Assembly (NCBI GenBank): GCA_013373015.1
Contig: JABXIQ010000025.1
Location: 1-48,060, forward strand
Length of the DNA: 48,060 bases
Source of the DNA: Kangiellaceae bacterium
Lineage (GTDB): Bacteria > Pseudomonadota > Gammaproteobacteria > Enterobacterales > Kangiellaceae
Reading direction: 5' to 3'
Positions 34,975-44,037 of this stretch are shown here, piece by piece. The number at the start of each line of letters is the position of its first letter. Position 1 is the stretch's first letter. A model generated the notes under the pieces. That model was not told where the DNA came from, searched no databases, and saw only the letters and a program-made list of their open reading frames with translations. The translations under genes and the position numbers were made by a program.

Positions 34975-35736
34975 ATGGAACAGATGGTCGATAATATTTT
35001 GCAGTGGATTTCAGCCAACCCGCATTGGGCTGGTTTGGCGGTTTTTTCTATTGCCTTCTTAGAGTCTTTGGCTATAGTCGGTTTGGCTATGCCTGGCTGG
35101 TTGTTGCTGGTTGGAGTTGGTAGCTTGATAGGTGGAGGCTCATTAAACTTCTGGCTAATGACTTTGTGTAGTTTTTTAGGTGCGGTGTTAGGGCAGGGCA
35201 TTTCATACTGGGTGGGTTATCACTTTCAAGATAAAGTACATCATTGGCCTTGGGTAAAGAGTCACCAGAATTTATTAGACAAAGCAGAAACTTTTTTCAA
35301 GCGACATGGTTTTGCCGGAATTCTTATTGGTCAGTTTATAGGCCCGATTCGAGCGGTTATATCATTGATTGCGGGTATCTTAAATATGCCGCCTAAGCGT
35401 TTTTTTGTTGCCATTCTCTGCGCAGCAATGATTTGGGCGCCTGTTTATTTGATGCCTGGTGTCATCGTAGGCGCTGCGCTGACTTTTGAAAAACAACATA
35501 TGTGGGTGCTAATAGCCACCTTAATCTGTTTGGCGACTTGCGGCTGGTTGTTGGCTCGTTTTTTTAGTGATTATTATCAAGCGACAAAAAACGATCTCAC
35601 TATGCCATTGCGACGAAAGCTAACTGCTGTGATGGCATTTATACTGTTGGTTTCGACAATAATCTTCTTACAACTATCCGAGTATGGCCAATTGATGGTA
35701 GAGTTAGCTCAACGTATTTGGCAAGTTATTAGTTAG
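34975..35736 (+). CDS. DedA family membrane protein
   Basis: A DedA/VTT-superfamily inner-membrane protein; relatives are implicated in flipping undecaprenyl phosphate or phospholipids and in proton-motive-force upkeep. The product of about 253 residues shows ESLAIVGLAMPG at the first re-entrant segment, FLGAVLGQGISYWVGY, and the hallmark GQFIGPIRAVISLIAG (119-134). Two more hydrophobic segments near the C-terminus (beyond 225) are an extension. The start is uncertain between ATG 34975 and ATG 34984; neither has a good ribosome-binding site. lysE-like follows after 3 bp. Confidence 0.88.
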   Translation: MEQMVDNILQWISANPHWAGLAVFSIAFLESLAIVGLAMPGWLLLVGVGSLIGGGSLNFWLMTLCSFLGAVLGQGISYWVGYHFQDKVHHWPWVKSHQNLLDKAETFFKRHGFAGILIGQFIGPIRAVISLIAGILNMPPKRFFVAILCAAMIWAPVYLMPGVIVGAALTFEKQHMWVLIATLICLATCGWLLARFFSDYYQATKNDLTMPLRRKLTAVMAFILLVSTIIFLQLSEYGQLMVELAQRIWQVIS

Positions 35737-35739
35737 ACG

Positions 35740-36387
35740 ATGTTTGAAGAGCTCATTAGCCATTATTGGCAAGAATTTTTATTGATAGTCTCCGCCCACG
35801 CGTTAGCTGTTGCTAGCCCTGGTCCTGATTTTGCAATTGTGATGCGACAAAGTTTAAGCTTTGGGCGAAAATTTGCAGTGATAACCAGTATTGGTATTGG
35901 TTTAGCGATTTTGGTTCATGTGGCTTATGCTGTGCTTGGGATTGGTTTTTTGATCAAGAATACACCTTGGTTATTCAAAACCATTCAAATTCTTGGGGCT
36001 TTATATTTAGCCTATATTGGTTTCCAAGCCATTCGCTCAACTAAGAAAGAAGCCCAAGATTATAGTCGCGGCAGCCAAGAGGTAATGACTAATGGCAAAG
36101 CTTTTCGTCAGGGTTTTATGACTAATGTATTAAATCCCAAAGCAACAGTGTTTTTCTTATCCTTGTTTACCACCATCGTCAGCGCAACAACGCCAGTATC
36201 TATTTTGACGTTCTACGGGTTATGGATGGCATTCGCAACAGCCTGTTGGTTTGCTTTTTTATCCTTTATCTTAGGTAGTAAATCTGTCCGTCAATTCTTT
36301 GCAAACTTCGGCCATTGGATTGATAGGATTCTTGGAGTTTTCTTGATTGGACTGGCGTTGTTACTAGTGTTTGCAACCTTTGGCTAG
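35740..36387 (+). CDS. LysE/RhtB family amino-acid exporter
   Basis: A 215-residue protein with about six membrane segments. The family motif ASPGPDFAIV is at 25-34, followed by GRKFAVITSIGIGLAILVH and the NPKATVFFLSLF stretch. It should export an amino acid or homoserine lactone-like solute; the substrate is unknown. ATG 35740 is three bases after the dedA stop, so the pair is co-transcribed. A perfect 11-bp inverted repeat begins at its last codons. Confidence 0.9.
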   Translation: MFEELISHYWQEFLLIVSAHALAVASPGPDFAIVMRQSLSFGRKFAVITSIGIGLAILVHVAYAVLGIGFLIKNTPWLFKTIQILGALYLAYIGFQAIRSTKKEAQDYSRGSQEVMTNGKAFRQGFMTNVLNPKATVFFLSLFTTIVSATTPVSILTFYGLWMAFATACWFAFLSFILGSKSVRQFFANFGHWIDRILGVFLIGLALLLVFATFG

Positions 36388-36422
36388 AAATACTGTTTTA
36401 GGAGTCACTCGAGCCAAAGGTT
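36375..36422. repeat. 11-bp hairpin straddling the lysE-like stop codon
   Basis: AACCTTTGGCT (36375-36385) and AGCCAAAGGTT (36412-36422) are a perfect inverted repeat with a 26-base loop. The left arm is in the last codons of the lysE-like gene, and the cpxA stop is 18 bp beyond the right arm. No T-run on either strand. Confidence 0.65.
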
Positions 36423-36439
36423 ATTTGAAAGTGGTAAAG

Positions 36440-37840
36440 TTAATGATGTTTAGGCAAACAAATTGTCACACACAATCCCGAACCTGTTTGATTGCGTGCT
36501 TTGACTAAGCCACCATTTGCTTCTACGCCACGTTTTGCAATAGCAAGCCCTAACCCCGTGCCGCCAGAAGTTCGTTCGCGTGCTTCCGTGGGGCGGTAGA
36601 AAGGTTCGAAGATTTTTTGAATATGGGCTTCGCTAACTCCTTGTCCTTGGTCGCAAATTTCTATTTCAATAAATTGCTCAGTATTGCGTAAACAGATATC
36701 TACATGAGTTTCTGTTGGGGTGTGACGAATAGCGTTGCGCAGAATATTTTCCACAGAGCTGGCCAGTAAGCCGTAGTAACCATAAAACTCTAAATCACCG
36801 AATTGTTCAAAATGAACTGATTTACTGTTGGCTTGTGCTTCAAATTGAGCATCTTTGACCAATACTTCAAGCATCTCGTTGATTACAAAACGCGAGCGTT
36901 CTTCATAAATATGCCCGCGCTCTAGTGCAGCGACTTGTAATAACTCACCAATCATTTCATCGAGTCGAGTTACTTCTAATTCAATTCTATCCAGGTGATG
37001 TTGAGTAGATTCATTGGCATGCTTTTGGGCGAGCCCTGCAGCAATTTGCATTCGAGTTAATGGAGAACGTAGTTCATGAGAAACATCACTTAACAAACGC
37101 TTTTGCGATTGTATGATGCGATAAATCTGGTCAGCCATTTGGTCAAAATCTTCTGCTAGATCGGTAAACTCATCATGGCGCTTGTCGATGAAATCTTTTG
37201 CCCGCGCATTCAAATCTCCACCTGCAAAAGCGCGAGTAGCTTTTTGCAACTGGTGGATAGGACGGGTTAAATACCAAGCTAATCCAAAGCAGACTAAGAA
37301 ACTTATACCCAGAGCTGCTAAGAAATGCCATATAGAAATAGAATGATAAAGGTGTGAAAAAACAGTGCTGAAATGCTGCTGACTTTTTTGTTTGATAAAA
37401 AGTAAATAGTGTTCGCCGCGGCTAAAAACAATTTCTGGGCCTGTGTAGGCATAATTATCGCGAATAATAGTCGCAGGCTTGCCCTTTTTTTTATAAAACG
37501 ATTTCAAGCTGTAAATAAATTCTGGAACTTCTTTATCGGTTATTTCACTTCCATGCTTATCAATAATAAAAGTATTTTCTAAACTCCTGCGAGCCCTTGG
37601 CGAACGCAATAAGGGACCATTTTGGACTTCTTCAATGATGTTTCTTAGTTGTAATGTAATTGCGGTTTTACGAAGTAATTTGCCTTCTTCCGAAGAAATT
37701 GGAACTAACTTGCTTTCTTGACCAGTTAAACTATAGAGGAAAACAACACTACTAAGTGTAATTAAGGTTGCTAACCAGAACCAAAGAAAAATTTTCCAAA
37801 AAAGATTGGGGCGAGCAAGTTTACGAATCGATGGCAACAT
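36440..37840 (-). CDS. cpxA: Envelope-stress sensor histidine kinase, CpxA-like
   Basis: A 466-residue membrane kinase. TM1 spans about 13-37 and TM2 about 170-190, enclosing a ~130-residue periplasmic sensor region. HAMP (about 190-242) is followed by the HisKA box SDVSHELRSPLTRM with His255 and a HATPase domain with Asn365/Asn369, DQGQG (397-401), FEPFYRP and GGTGLGLAIAKRG. It should phosphorylate the adjacent CpxR. The proposed ATG overlaps the end of cpxR by 20 bp, with GAGGGG about 12 bases upstream; an in-frame start at 37885 is less likely. Confidence 0.9.
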   Translation of the reverse strand: MLPSIRKLARPNLFWKIFLWFWLATLITLSSVVFLYSLTGQESKLVPISSEEGKLLRKTAITLQLRNIIEEVQNGPLLRSPRARRSLENTFIIDKHGSEITDKEVPEFIYSLKSFYKKKGKPATIIRDNYAYTGPEIVFSRGEHYLLFIKQKSQQHFSTVFSHLYHSISIWHFLAALGISFLVCFGLAWYLTRPIHQLQKATRAFAGGDLNARAKDFIDKRHDEFTDLAEDFDQMADQIYRIIQSQKRLLSDVSHELRSPLTRMQIAAGLAQKHANESTQHHLDRIELEVTRLDEMIGELLQVAALERGHIYEERSRFVINEMLEVLVKDAQFEAQANSKSVHFEQFGDLEFYGYYGLLASSVENILRNAIRHTPTETHVDICLRNTEQFIEIEICDQGQGVSEAHIQKIFEPFYRPTEARERTSGGTGLGLAIAKRGVEANGGLVKARNQTGSGLCVTICLPKHH

Positions 37841-38519
37841 ATTGATAGCCAACCCCTCGTACGGTTTTAATTCGCTCCTCGCCACGGCTGTCTAGGCCTA
37901 ATTTTCTGCGTAAATTACTAATATGCATATCAATGCTTCGATCATAGGCTTCAAGACTGCGTCCTAGGCATTGTTCTGATAAGTCGTCTCGACTAACAAG
38001 CTGTCCTGCGTGAGAAAGTAGCAAATATAGAATATCGAATTCCGTGGCTGTTAGTTTCATGACTTCGTTGTTGAGCAGTGCTTCGCGTGAAGCAGGATTG
38101 ATATATACATCTCCTAGGTGTACGGATTCAAGCTTTTTGTTTTTTGCAGAGTAAATATTCTCTGTTCTGCGCAATATTGAGCGAATACGCGCTGTTAACT
38201 CGCGAGGATTACAGGGTTTGCCAATATAATCATCAGCGCCTAGTTCAAGTCCTACAATGCGATCAATTTCATCACCGCGAGCAGTGAGCATGAGGATTGG
38301 AATTTGCGATTCTTTGCGTACTTCTTTAAGCACGTCAAATCCATTCATATTCGGTAGCATGACATCTAGAACCATGAGGTCAAAACTATCATCTTGTATG
38401 AGTTTTGCGGCAGTTGCCCCGTCGTGGGCGAGTGAAATCACAAAGCCTTCATGGCTTAGGTACTCTTGTAATAATTGGCAAAGTTCGATGTCATCATCTG
38501 CCAATAGTAATTTGGCCAT
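37821..38519 (-). CDS. cpxR: Response regulator CpxR
   Basis: An OmpR/PhoB-type regulator of 232 residues. The receiver domain has the acidic pocket DDD at 8-10, phospho-acceptor Asp52 (VLDVMLP), Thr79 and Lys101. A winged-helix DNA-binding domain with EFDILYLLLSH and RSIDMHISNLRRKLG ends in TVRGVGYQYV. GGGA six bases upstream sets ATG 38519. It is divergent from the CpxP/Spy-like gene, and three CpxR-type half-sites lie between them, matching the E. coli cpxRA-cpxP layout. Confidence 0.92.
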   Translation of the reverse strand: MAKLLLADDDIELCQLLQEYLSHEGFVISLAHDGATAAKLIQDDSFDLMVLDVMLPNMNGFDVLKEVRKESQIPILMLTARGDEIDRIVGLELGADDYIGKPCNPRELTARIRSILRRTENIYSAKNKKLESVHLGDVYINPASREALLNNEVMKLTATEFDILYLLLSHAGQLVSRDDLSEQCLGRSLEAYDRSIDMHISNLRRKLGLDSRGEERIKTVRGVGYQYVAIDS

Positions 38520-38641
38520 AGTATTTCCCATTATCTTTTTATGCAGTGTAGCATGAGCTAATTTGCCGATCTGTAAAGAAAGGTCAGCAAATGTGTAGTA
38601 AAGCTGAGTAAGACTGACCTTGTTATTCTTAACGAGGCGTC

Positions 38642-38668
38642 TTTACATAAACTTTACTTATTATTTAC
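38642..38668. promoter_or_regulatory. Triple CpxR-box array
   Basis: TTTAC occurs at 38642, 38653 and 38664, each separated by 6 bp, giving an exact 11-bp period. On the other strand this reads as repeated GTAAA-N6-GTAAA, fitting the CpxR consensus (GTAAA pairs spaced 4-8 bp). It lies about 34 bp upstream of a TATAGT -10 (38702-38707) that lacks a good -35, as expected for an activator-dependent promoter. It may also autoregulate cpxRA. Confidence 0.75.
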
Positions 38669-38701
38669 CAAAACATGAAACATATAAACATTTTTGCGGT
38701 G

Positions 38702-38707
38702 TATAGT
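38702..38707 (+). promoter_or_regulatory. -10 element of the CpxP/Spy-like gene
   Basis: TATAGT at 38702-38707 with only AACATA at the -35 position (38679-38684). Together with the upstream TTTAC array it makes a CpxR-activated promoter likely; the leader would be about 38 nt. Confidence 0.5.
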
Positions 38708-38751
38708 GTTTAAGTCGAAACGCTATGCGTTATATCTTTAAGGAGACACTT

Positions 38752-39219
38752 ATGAAATTGACACAATTGGCTTTAACTGGTTTGTTTGTTGCTGCTACCA
38801 GCATGGTAACAATGACCGCTGTGGCAGGCCCTGAACATAAACATGAACGTAAAGATCATCATGAGATGATGATGAAAAAACTTGAGTTAACAGAAGAGCA
38901 ACGTAGTCAAGTTGAAGCTCTGCATGACTCTAAAAGCGGTCAAATGCAAGCATTACAATCTCAAATGAAGGATGTTAAGAAACAATTACATCAAGCTATG
39001 AAAAGCGACTCTTTTGATGCGGGACTGGTTCGTACTCTCTTGCACCGTCAAGCCGATCTGAAAGCAGATATGATGGTACAAAAAAATAGTCATCGCCAGC
39101 AAATGAAAACTATTTTGACCGCAGAACAACAAGCTAAGATGCATGAAATTAAATCTAAAATGAAAGAGCGCCATCATGAGTACAATAAAAAGCGTCATGC
39201 TGAGCATTCTGGCGAATAA
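38752..39219 (+). CDS. CpxP/Spy-like periplasmic chaperone or Cpx repressor
   Basis: A 155-residue His- and Met-rich protein with a signal peptide cleaved after AVA (residue 25). The mature part is all-helical with two LTxxQ-type motifs, LTEEQ (46-50) and LTAEQ (122-126), the family signature of CpxP, Spy and CnrX-like proteins. The many His residues (HKHERKDHHEMM, MKERHHEYNKKRHAEH) hint at metal binding. AAGGAG upstream fixes ATG 38752. Position opposite cpxRA and the CpxR-box array indicate Cpx control and possible feedback on CpxA. Confidence 0.88.
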   Translation: MKLTQLALTGLFVAATSMVTMTAVAGPEHKHERKDHHEMMMKKLELTEEQRSQVEALHDSKSGQMQALQSQMKDVKKQLHQAMKSDSFDAGLVRTLLHRQADLKADMMVQKNSHRQQMKTILTAEQQAKMHEIKSKMKERHHEYNKKRHAEHSGE

Positions 39220-39304
39220 TAAATCTCACTAATTCAAACGAGTTTACTCCTACCCCTCCAAAGAATGAGTTTGAATAATAAACTACCTCCTATGAAAGCA
39301 AGTT

Positions 39305-39327
39305 AGCCACCGCAAGGTGGCTTTTTT
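39305..39327 (+). terminator. Intrinsic terminator after the CpxP/Spy-like gene
   Basis: GCCACC (39306-39311) and GGTGGC (39316-39321) close a GCAA tetraloop of the GNRA type, followed by six T. Confidence 0.9.
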
Positions 39328-39374
39328 ATGTTTAGGGGTTATGATAAAAACTTAATCTAATCTTGAGCCAATTT

Positions 39375-40271
39375 ATGTCAGCCTTGTGTGAAACTCGAGT
39401 TTATAACGACTTGCGTTGGTTAATTGATAGTCCACAATTGTTAGCCGTTGACTCTAACAGCAGCGCACAATCGTTATTAGATAGAATACCGTTGCCGCAA
39501 CTTTCACAACTTAACTCACACCAATCTGATCTAGCGCAATTGAAATTGGAGAATCAGTTTCCTAAAACCTATCGCCTAGGAGTGTATTTTGAGCAGTTAT
39601 GGCAATATGTTTTGTGTTTTGATGATGATTTCGCCAATGCTCAACATAATCGGCAAGTGATTATTGATAAGTGTACGTTAGGAGAGTTTGATTCTTTAAT
39701 TTATGATAAAAATTCTTCGCAAACTCTCCATTGTGAATTGGCGGTTAAGTTTTATTTACAAGTTGGCGAGGGATTACATTTGTCAGATTGGGTGGGGCCT
39801 AACTTAAAAGATCGGTTTGACCTAAAATATCAACGATTGTTTGAACATCAGCTGCAGTTAAGTCGTCAACCGAAAGTACTCGAATGGCTCAAACAACAGC
39901 AAATAACTATTGAACAGATTAAGCTACTGACCAAAGGCCGTTTATTTTATCCTTATGATCAGTTCATCAAGCAGCAGTTTGTTTATCCTGAGCAGATGAA
40001 TCCAGTGCATGATAAAGGCTTTTGGTTGACTGATACGAAGTTGCTGAAGATGCTAAATAATTCTAATTATCAATGGTATGAGTTGCCTAAAATGTATTGG
40101 TTGTCGTCAATAACAGCCGATGATATTGCTAATTTGGTTCCTATAAATTCGACCTATCTACAGGCTAATTTAATGCAGATTGTAGCGATGGATAATGAAA
40201 ATGAAGTGATGCGTGGCTTTATGGTCACCGAAGAATGGTTAGATAAAGCCAAGCAAAGGGTTTTGGACTAG
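39375..40271 (+). CDS. DUF1853 family protein
   Basis: A soluble protein of about 298 residues matching DUF1853. Marks are the N-terminal DLRWLIDSPQLL, the YRLGVYFEQLWQYVL helix, a nuclease-like core TLGEFDSLIYD ... HCELAVKFYLQV, and the WVGPNLKDRFDLKYQRL region. The pattern of acidic and Lys residues (GEFD...ELAVKF) resembles PD-(D/E)XK endonuclease folds, but function is not established. ATG 39375 is preferred over TTG 39363; neither has a strong ribosome-binding site. It is convergent with acs. Confidence 0.82.
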   Translation: MSALCETRVYNDLRWLIDSPQLLAVDSNSSAQSLLDRIPLPQLSQLNSHQSDLAQLKLENQFPKTYRLGVYFEQLWQYVLCFDDDFANAQHNRQVIIDKCTLGEFDSLIYDKNSSQTLHCELAVKFYLQVGEGLHLSDWVGPNLKDRFDLKYQRLFEHQLQLSRQPKVLEWLKQQQITIEQIKLLTKGRLFYPYDQFIKQQFVYPEQMNPVHDKGFWLTDTKLLKMLNNSNYQWYELPKMYWLSSITADDIANLVPINSTYLQANLMQIVAMDNENEVMRGFMVTEEWLDKAKQRVLD

Positions 40272-40297
40272 TGATACTTATAGGTGCATTTAATGCA

Positions 40298-42241
40298 TCA
40301 GACTCGATCTTTAATCAAATTTTCAACCACCGATGGATCGGCTAAAGTTGAAGTATCGCCTAAATTATCCAGTTCATTTTCTGCAATTTTACGTAAGATA
40401 CGGCGCATAATTTTCCCTGAGCGAGTTTTCGGTAATCCCGGAGCCCATTGAATTTTATCAGGCTTGGCAATCGGCCCGATTTCTTTTGCCACATGAGCCA
40501 CTAACTCTGCACGTAGCTCATCACTCATTTCAATACCCGTCATTGGCGTAACGTAAGCATAAATACCTTGCCCTTTAATATCATGCGGATAGCCAACTAC
40601 CGCTGCTTCAGCAACCGCAGGATGTAGCACTAAAGCACTTTCAACTTCCGCGGTTCCTAAGCGGTGACCAGAGACATTGAGTACATCGTCAATCCGGCCA
40701 GTGATCCAATAATAACCATCGGTATCTCGTCTTGCTCCGTCACCAGTGAAATAATGGCCTTTGAATTGAGAAAAATAAGTATCGAAAAAGCGCTGATGAT
40801 CACCATATACGGTGCGCATTTGTCCTGGCCAAGATCCTTTCATGACTAAGTTTCCGCTTGCTTCACCAGCAAGTTCTTTACCTTCATTATCAAGTAACGC
40901 AGGTTGCACACCAAAAAATGGTCTTGTGGCAGAACCTGGTTTTAATGGTGTTGCACCAGGCAGTGGGCTGATCAAGATGCCGCCTGTTTCCGTTTGCCAC
41001 CAAGTGTCAACAATCGGACTTTTCTCATCACCGACCACGCGGAAATACCATTCCCATGCTTCAGGGTTGATGGGCTCACCAACGGTACCTAATAAACGAA
41101 TTGAGCTGCGAGAAGTTGATTTTACTGGCTCGTCACCAAGCGCCATCAAAGCACGGATAGCCGTTGGTGCAGTATAGAAAATATTTACTTTATGTTTATC
41201 GATCACTTGCCAAAAACGTGACGCATCTGGATAGTTTGGAACACCCTCGAAGACTAAGGTGGTGGCACCATTAGCCAGTGGACCATAAAAGATATAGGAA
41301 TGTCCTGTGATCCAGCCAGCGTCTGCGGTACACCAGTAAATGTCGCCATCTTGATAGTCAAAAACATATTTATGGGTCATAGCGGCATACAAAATATAGC
41401 CACCGCAGGTGTGTAGTACACCTTTGGGCTTACCCGTAGAGCCTGATGTGTAAAGAATAAACAAAGGATCTTCGGCATCCATGGTTTCAGGTGTACACTC
41501 GGTTGCCATTTCGGTTTTCAACTGGTTATAGTCGATATCACGCTCAGGATTCCAAGCAATTTCTTGATTGCAGTCCGCATTGCGATGTTTAACAACGAAT
41601 ACTGAATGGACGTTCGGGCAGGCTGCAATGGCAATATCGGTATTGGCTTTTAGTGGCACGCTTTTGCCGCCGCGAACACCCTCATCAGCGGTAATTACCA
41701 CTTGGCAGTCACTATCTAAAATGCGGCTTTTGAGTGATTCTGGTGAAAAGCCACCAAACACCACAGAATGTACAGCACCAATTCGTGCGCAAGCGAGCAT
41801 GGCATAGCCGACTTCAGGGATCATTGGCATATAGATACAAACACGATCACCTTTTTTCACGCCACGACTTTTTAGTGCATTGGCGAAGCGACACACTTCA
41901 TCGTGTAGTTCTTGATAAGAAATGTAGCGTTGTTGATTGGTTTCGTCACCTTCCCAAATAATAGCGGTATGTTCAGCTTTATCCTTAAGGTGACGGTCTA
42001 TACAGTTATAACTAACGTTTAGTTTCGCGCCTTTGAACCAGCTGATATTGGCACTATTAAAGTCAACATCGCTAACTTGTGTCCAAGGCTCAAACCAATC
42101 AATAAATTCGTTTGCCATGCGTGACCAAAAACGATCAGGATTCTCAATCGACTGTTGGTACATGCGTTGATAGGTATCCTCATCAATCAAAGGCGCATGT
42201 GCAGGGTTTTTGATGATTGGATAGGTTTTTATTTCAGACAC
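40298..42241 (-). CDS. acs: Acetyl-CoA synthetase
   Basis: It makes acetyl-CoA from acetate, ATP and CoA through acetyl-AMP. The ~647-residue product has the adenylation core [37 protein letters not shown] and the C-terminal [17 protein letters not shown], whose Lys is the usual site of inhibitory acetylation by Pat. GGAG lies seven bases before GTG 42241 (MSEIKTYPI), so I prefer it to ATG 42253, which has no site. It follows panC by 82 bp and likely has its own promoter there. Confidence 0.96.
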   Translation of the reverse strand: MSEIKTYPIIKNPAHAPLIDEDTYQRMYQQSIENPDRFWSRMANEFIDWFEPWTQVSDVDFNSANISWFKGAKLNVSYNCIDRHLKDKAEHTAIIWEGDETNQQRYISYQELHDEVCRFANALKSRGVKKGDRVCIYMPMIPEVGYAMLACARIGAVHSVVFGGFSPESLKSRILDSDCQVVITADEGVRGGKSVPLKANTDIAIAACPNVHSVFVVKHRNADCNQEIAWNPERDIDYNQLKTEMATECTPETMDAEDPLFILYTSGSTGKPKGVLHTCGGYILYAAMTHKYVFDYQDGDIYWCTADAGWITGHSYIFYGPLANGATTLVFEGVPNYPDASRFWQVIDKHKVNIFYTAPTAIRALMALGDEPVKSTSRSSIRLLGTVGEPINPEAWEWYFRVVGDEKSPIVDTWWQTETGGILISPLPGATPLKPGSATRPFFGVQPALLDNEGKELAGEASGNLVMKGSWPGQMRTVYGDHQRFFDTYFSQFKGHYFTGDGARRDTDGYYWITGRIDDVLNVSGHRLGTAEVESALVLHPAVAEAAVVGYPHDIKGQGIYAYVTPMTGIEMSDELRAELVAHVAKEIGPIAKPDKIQWAPGLPKTRSGKIMRRILRKIAENELDNLGDTSTLADPSVVENLIKDRV

Positions 42242-42323
42242 AGCTAACTCCATAATTTATCGTTATGCAGTCAGGATAGAATAAATTAGACCGATATTAA
42301 AGTGCTAGAAAGATCTGAGCGAT

Positions 42324-43169
42324 TTATTTGTTAATTTCCAAATTATCTATCAAACGCACTTTACCCATAAAAGCAGCAACTAATATGACTAGCTTGGCAT
42401 CATTAGCTTGGGCTGGCTCAAGATCATCTTGACGGGCAATATTAAAATAATCGGTTTTGAAACCATTATCATTTAACCTATCTGATGCTTGTTGTTCTAA
42501 CTGGCGATAGTCGGTTGTGCCTTGTTCTATTTGATGTTTTGCCCATTGTAGGGTTTGTTGGATATAAGAAGCTTGTTCTTTTTCTTGCTCAGATAAATAG
42601 CCATTGCGTGAGCTCATGGCAAGGCCATTGTTTTCACGAATAATAGGCGCACCAATAATATCGATATCGAAGTTCAAGTCCAAAACCATGCGTCTTATTA
42701 TGGCTAATTGTTGAAAATCTTTCTGCCCAAACACAGCTAAATCGGGACGAACCATATTGAACAGTTTTGATACCACTGTGGCAACACCGTCAAAATGCCC
42801 AGCACGAGACGAGCCGCAATGGTTTTTGCCTAGTTCTTCTACTCGAACTGAAGTTAGATTGGGCCATTTGGGATAGACTTCGCTGACTTCTGGCGCAAAC
42901 ACAATATCAGAGCCTTGTTGTTCTAGCATCTCGCAATCACGCTCAAGAGTGCGTGGATAGGCATCGAAGTCTTCGTTAGGGCCAAACTGAGTTGGGTTAA
43001 CAAAAATGCTAACCACCACAATATCGGAATGTTGTTTGGCCACTTCAACTAAGCTCAAGTGCCCGTTATGTAAATTACCCATGGTTGGTACGAAACCAAT
43101 CTTATGACCCATTTCGCGGTGACGATTGAGCAGTTGGCGTAAAGTATTGATGTGGTTAATAACTATCAC
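42324..43169 (-). CDS. panC: Pantothenate synthetase
   Basis: It joins pantoate and beta-alanine using ATP to make vitamin B5. The 281-residue enzyme has the HIGH-like motif PTMGNLHNGHLSL (28-40), VFGQKDFQQL and the KMSKS-equivalent MSSRNGYL. The start is GTG 43169 with AAAGGA about nine bases upstream. It lies 12 bp after panB, so the two are coupled. Confidence 0.96.
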   Translation of the reverse strand: MIVINHINTLRQLLNRHREMGHKIGFVPTMGNLHNGHLSLVEVAKQHSDIVVVSIFVNPTQFGPNEDFDAYPRTLERDCEMLEQQGSDIVFAPEVSEVYPKWPNLTSVRVEELGKNHCGSSRAGHFDGVATVVSKLFNMVRPDLAVFGQKDFQQLAIIRRMVLDLNFDIDIIGAPIIRENNGLAMSSRNGYLSEQEKEQASYIQQTLQWAKHQIEQGTTDYRQLEQQASDRLNDNGFKTDYFNIARQDDLEPAQANDAKLVILVAAFMGKVRLIDNLEINK

Positions 43170-43181
43170 GAAACAGATCCT

Positions 43182-43991
43182 TTATTCGAATGAATGCTCT
43201 TGAGCTGGGAAATTCATTTCTTTAACTTCATTGTGATACAGCTCAACAGCAGCTTGAATATTACCATTAGCATCAGCCATGAAGTTACGCACAAACTTCG
43301 CTTGGAAAGGCGAAATACCGAGCATATCGTGTAACACTAATACCTGACCATCTACGTCGACTCCAGCACCAATTCCCATCACAGGCATTGAAACAGCTTG
43401 TGTAATTTGCGCTGCTAATTCGCTAGGCACGCACTCAAGAACCAACATGCGCGCGCCAGCTTGTTCAAGTGCTTTAGCATCGGCAATCATGGTTTGCGCA
43501 GTTTTTTGGTCACGCCCCTGCACTTTAAAGCCACCTAAAGCATCGACAGATTGTGGGGTTAGTCCTAAATGGGCACAAACCGCCACACCTCGCTCGGTCA
43601 AACCACGAATGGTATCGAGCAACCATGAACCTCCTTCAAACTTCACCATGTTGGCTCCCGCTTGCATGATGCTGCGTGCTGTAGCGTAGGCTTCTTCAGG
43701 CGTGTTATAAGTCATGTAAGGCATATCGCCAATGATTAGGCATTGACGTTCGGCCGCAGCTACGCCATTAGCTACACAAGCAATATGGTACTCCATATCT
43801 TCAAGAGTGACTGGAACTGTAGTTTCTTGACCTTGGATTACATTGCCCAACGAGTCTCCTACTAAAATCACATCAACCCCCGCATCCGAAATAACTTGGG
43901 CAAAAGTCGCATCATAAGCTGTTAAACAGCTGAACTTTTCGTCTTGCGCTTTGAGTTTTTCAATGTGGCTAATAGTTGTTTTACTCATCAT
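43182..43991 (-). CDS. panB: 3-methyl-2-oxobutanoate hydroxymethyltransferase
   Basis: It forms ketopantoate from 2-oxoisovalerate and methylene-tetrahydrofolate. The 269-residue TIM-barrel enzyme shows LTAYDATFAQVISDAGVD, LVGDSLGNVIQG with a metal-ligand Asp, MPYMTYNTPEEA and GIGAGVDVDGQVLVLHDMLG. AAGGAT precedes tandem ATG codons (43991 and 43988). It pairs with panC, and its need for a folate cofactor fits with the nearby folK. Confidence 0.97.
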   Translation of the reverse strand: MMSKTTISHIEKLKAQDEKFSCLTAYDATFAQVISDAGVDVILVGDSLGNVIQGQETTVPVTLEDMEYHIACVANGVAAAERQCLIIGDMPYMTYNTPEEAYATARSIMQAGANMVKFEGGSWLLDTIRGLTERGVAVCAHLGLTPQSVDALGGFKVQGRDQKTAQTMIADAKALEQAGARMLVLECVPSELAAQITQAVSMPVMGIGAGVDVDGQVLVLHDMLGISPFQAKFVRNFMADANGNIQAAVELYHNEVKEMNFPAQEHSFE

Positions 43992-44037
43992 GTGATCCTT
44001 GAACGGTCATGTTAAATAGGTCTGTTGTGTAGATTTG

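Noticed and set aside
38581-38620. AGGTCAG/CTGACCT inverted repeat in the cpxR upstream region
   Set aside because: 7 bp arms with a 26-base spacer in a promoter gap; could be an operator but has no supporting context beyond the CpxR array.
40285-40297. TGCATTTAATGCA palindrome as an acs terminator
   Set aside because: The stem is only 5 bp with a three-base loop and there is no T-run on either strand.
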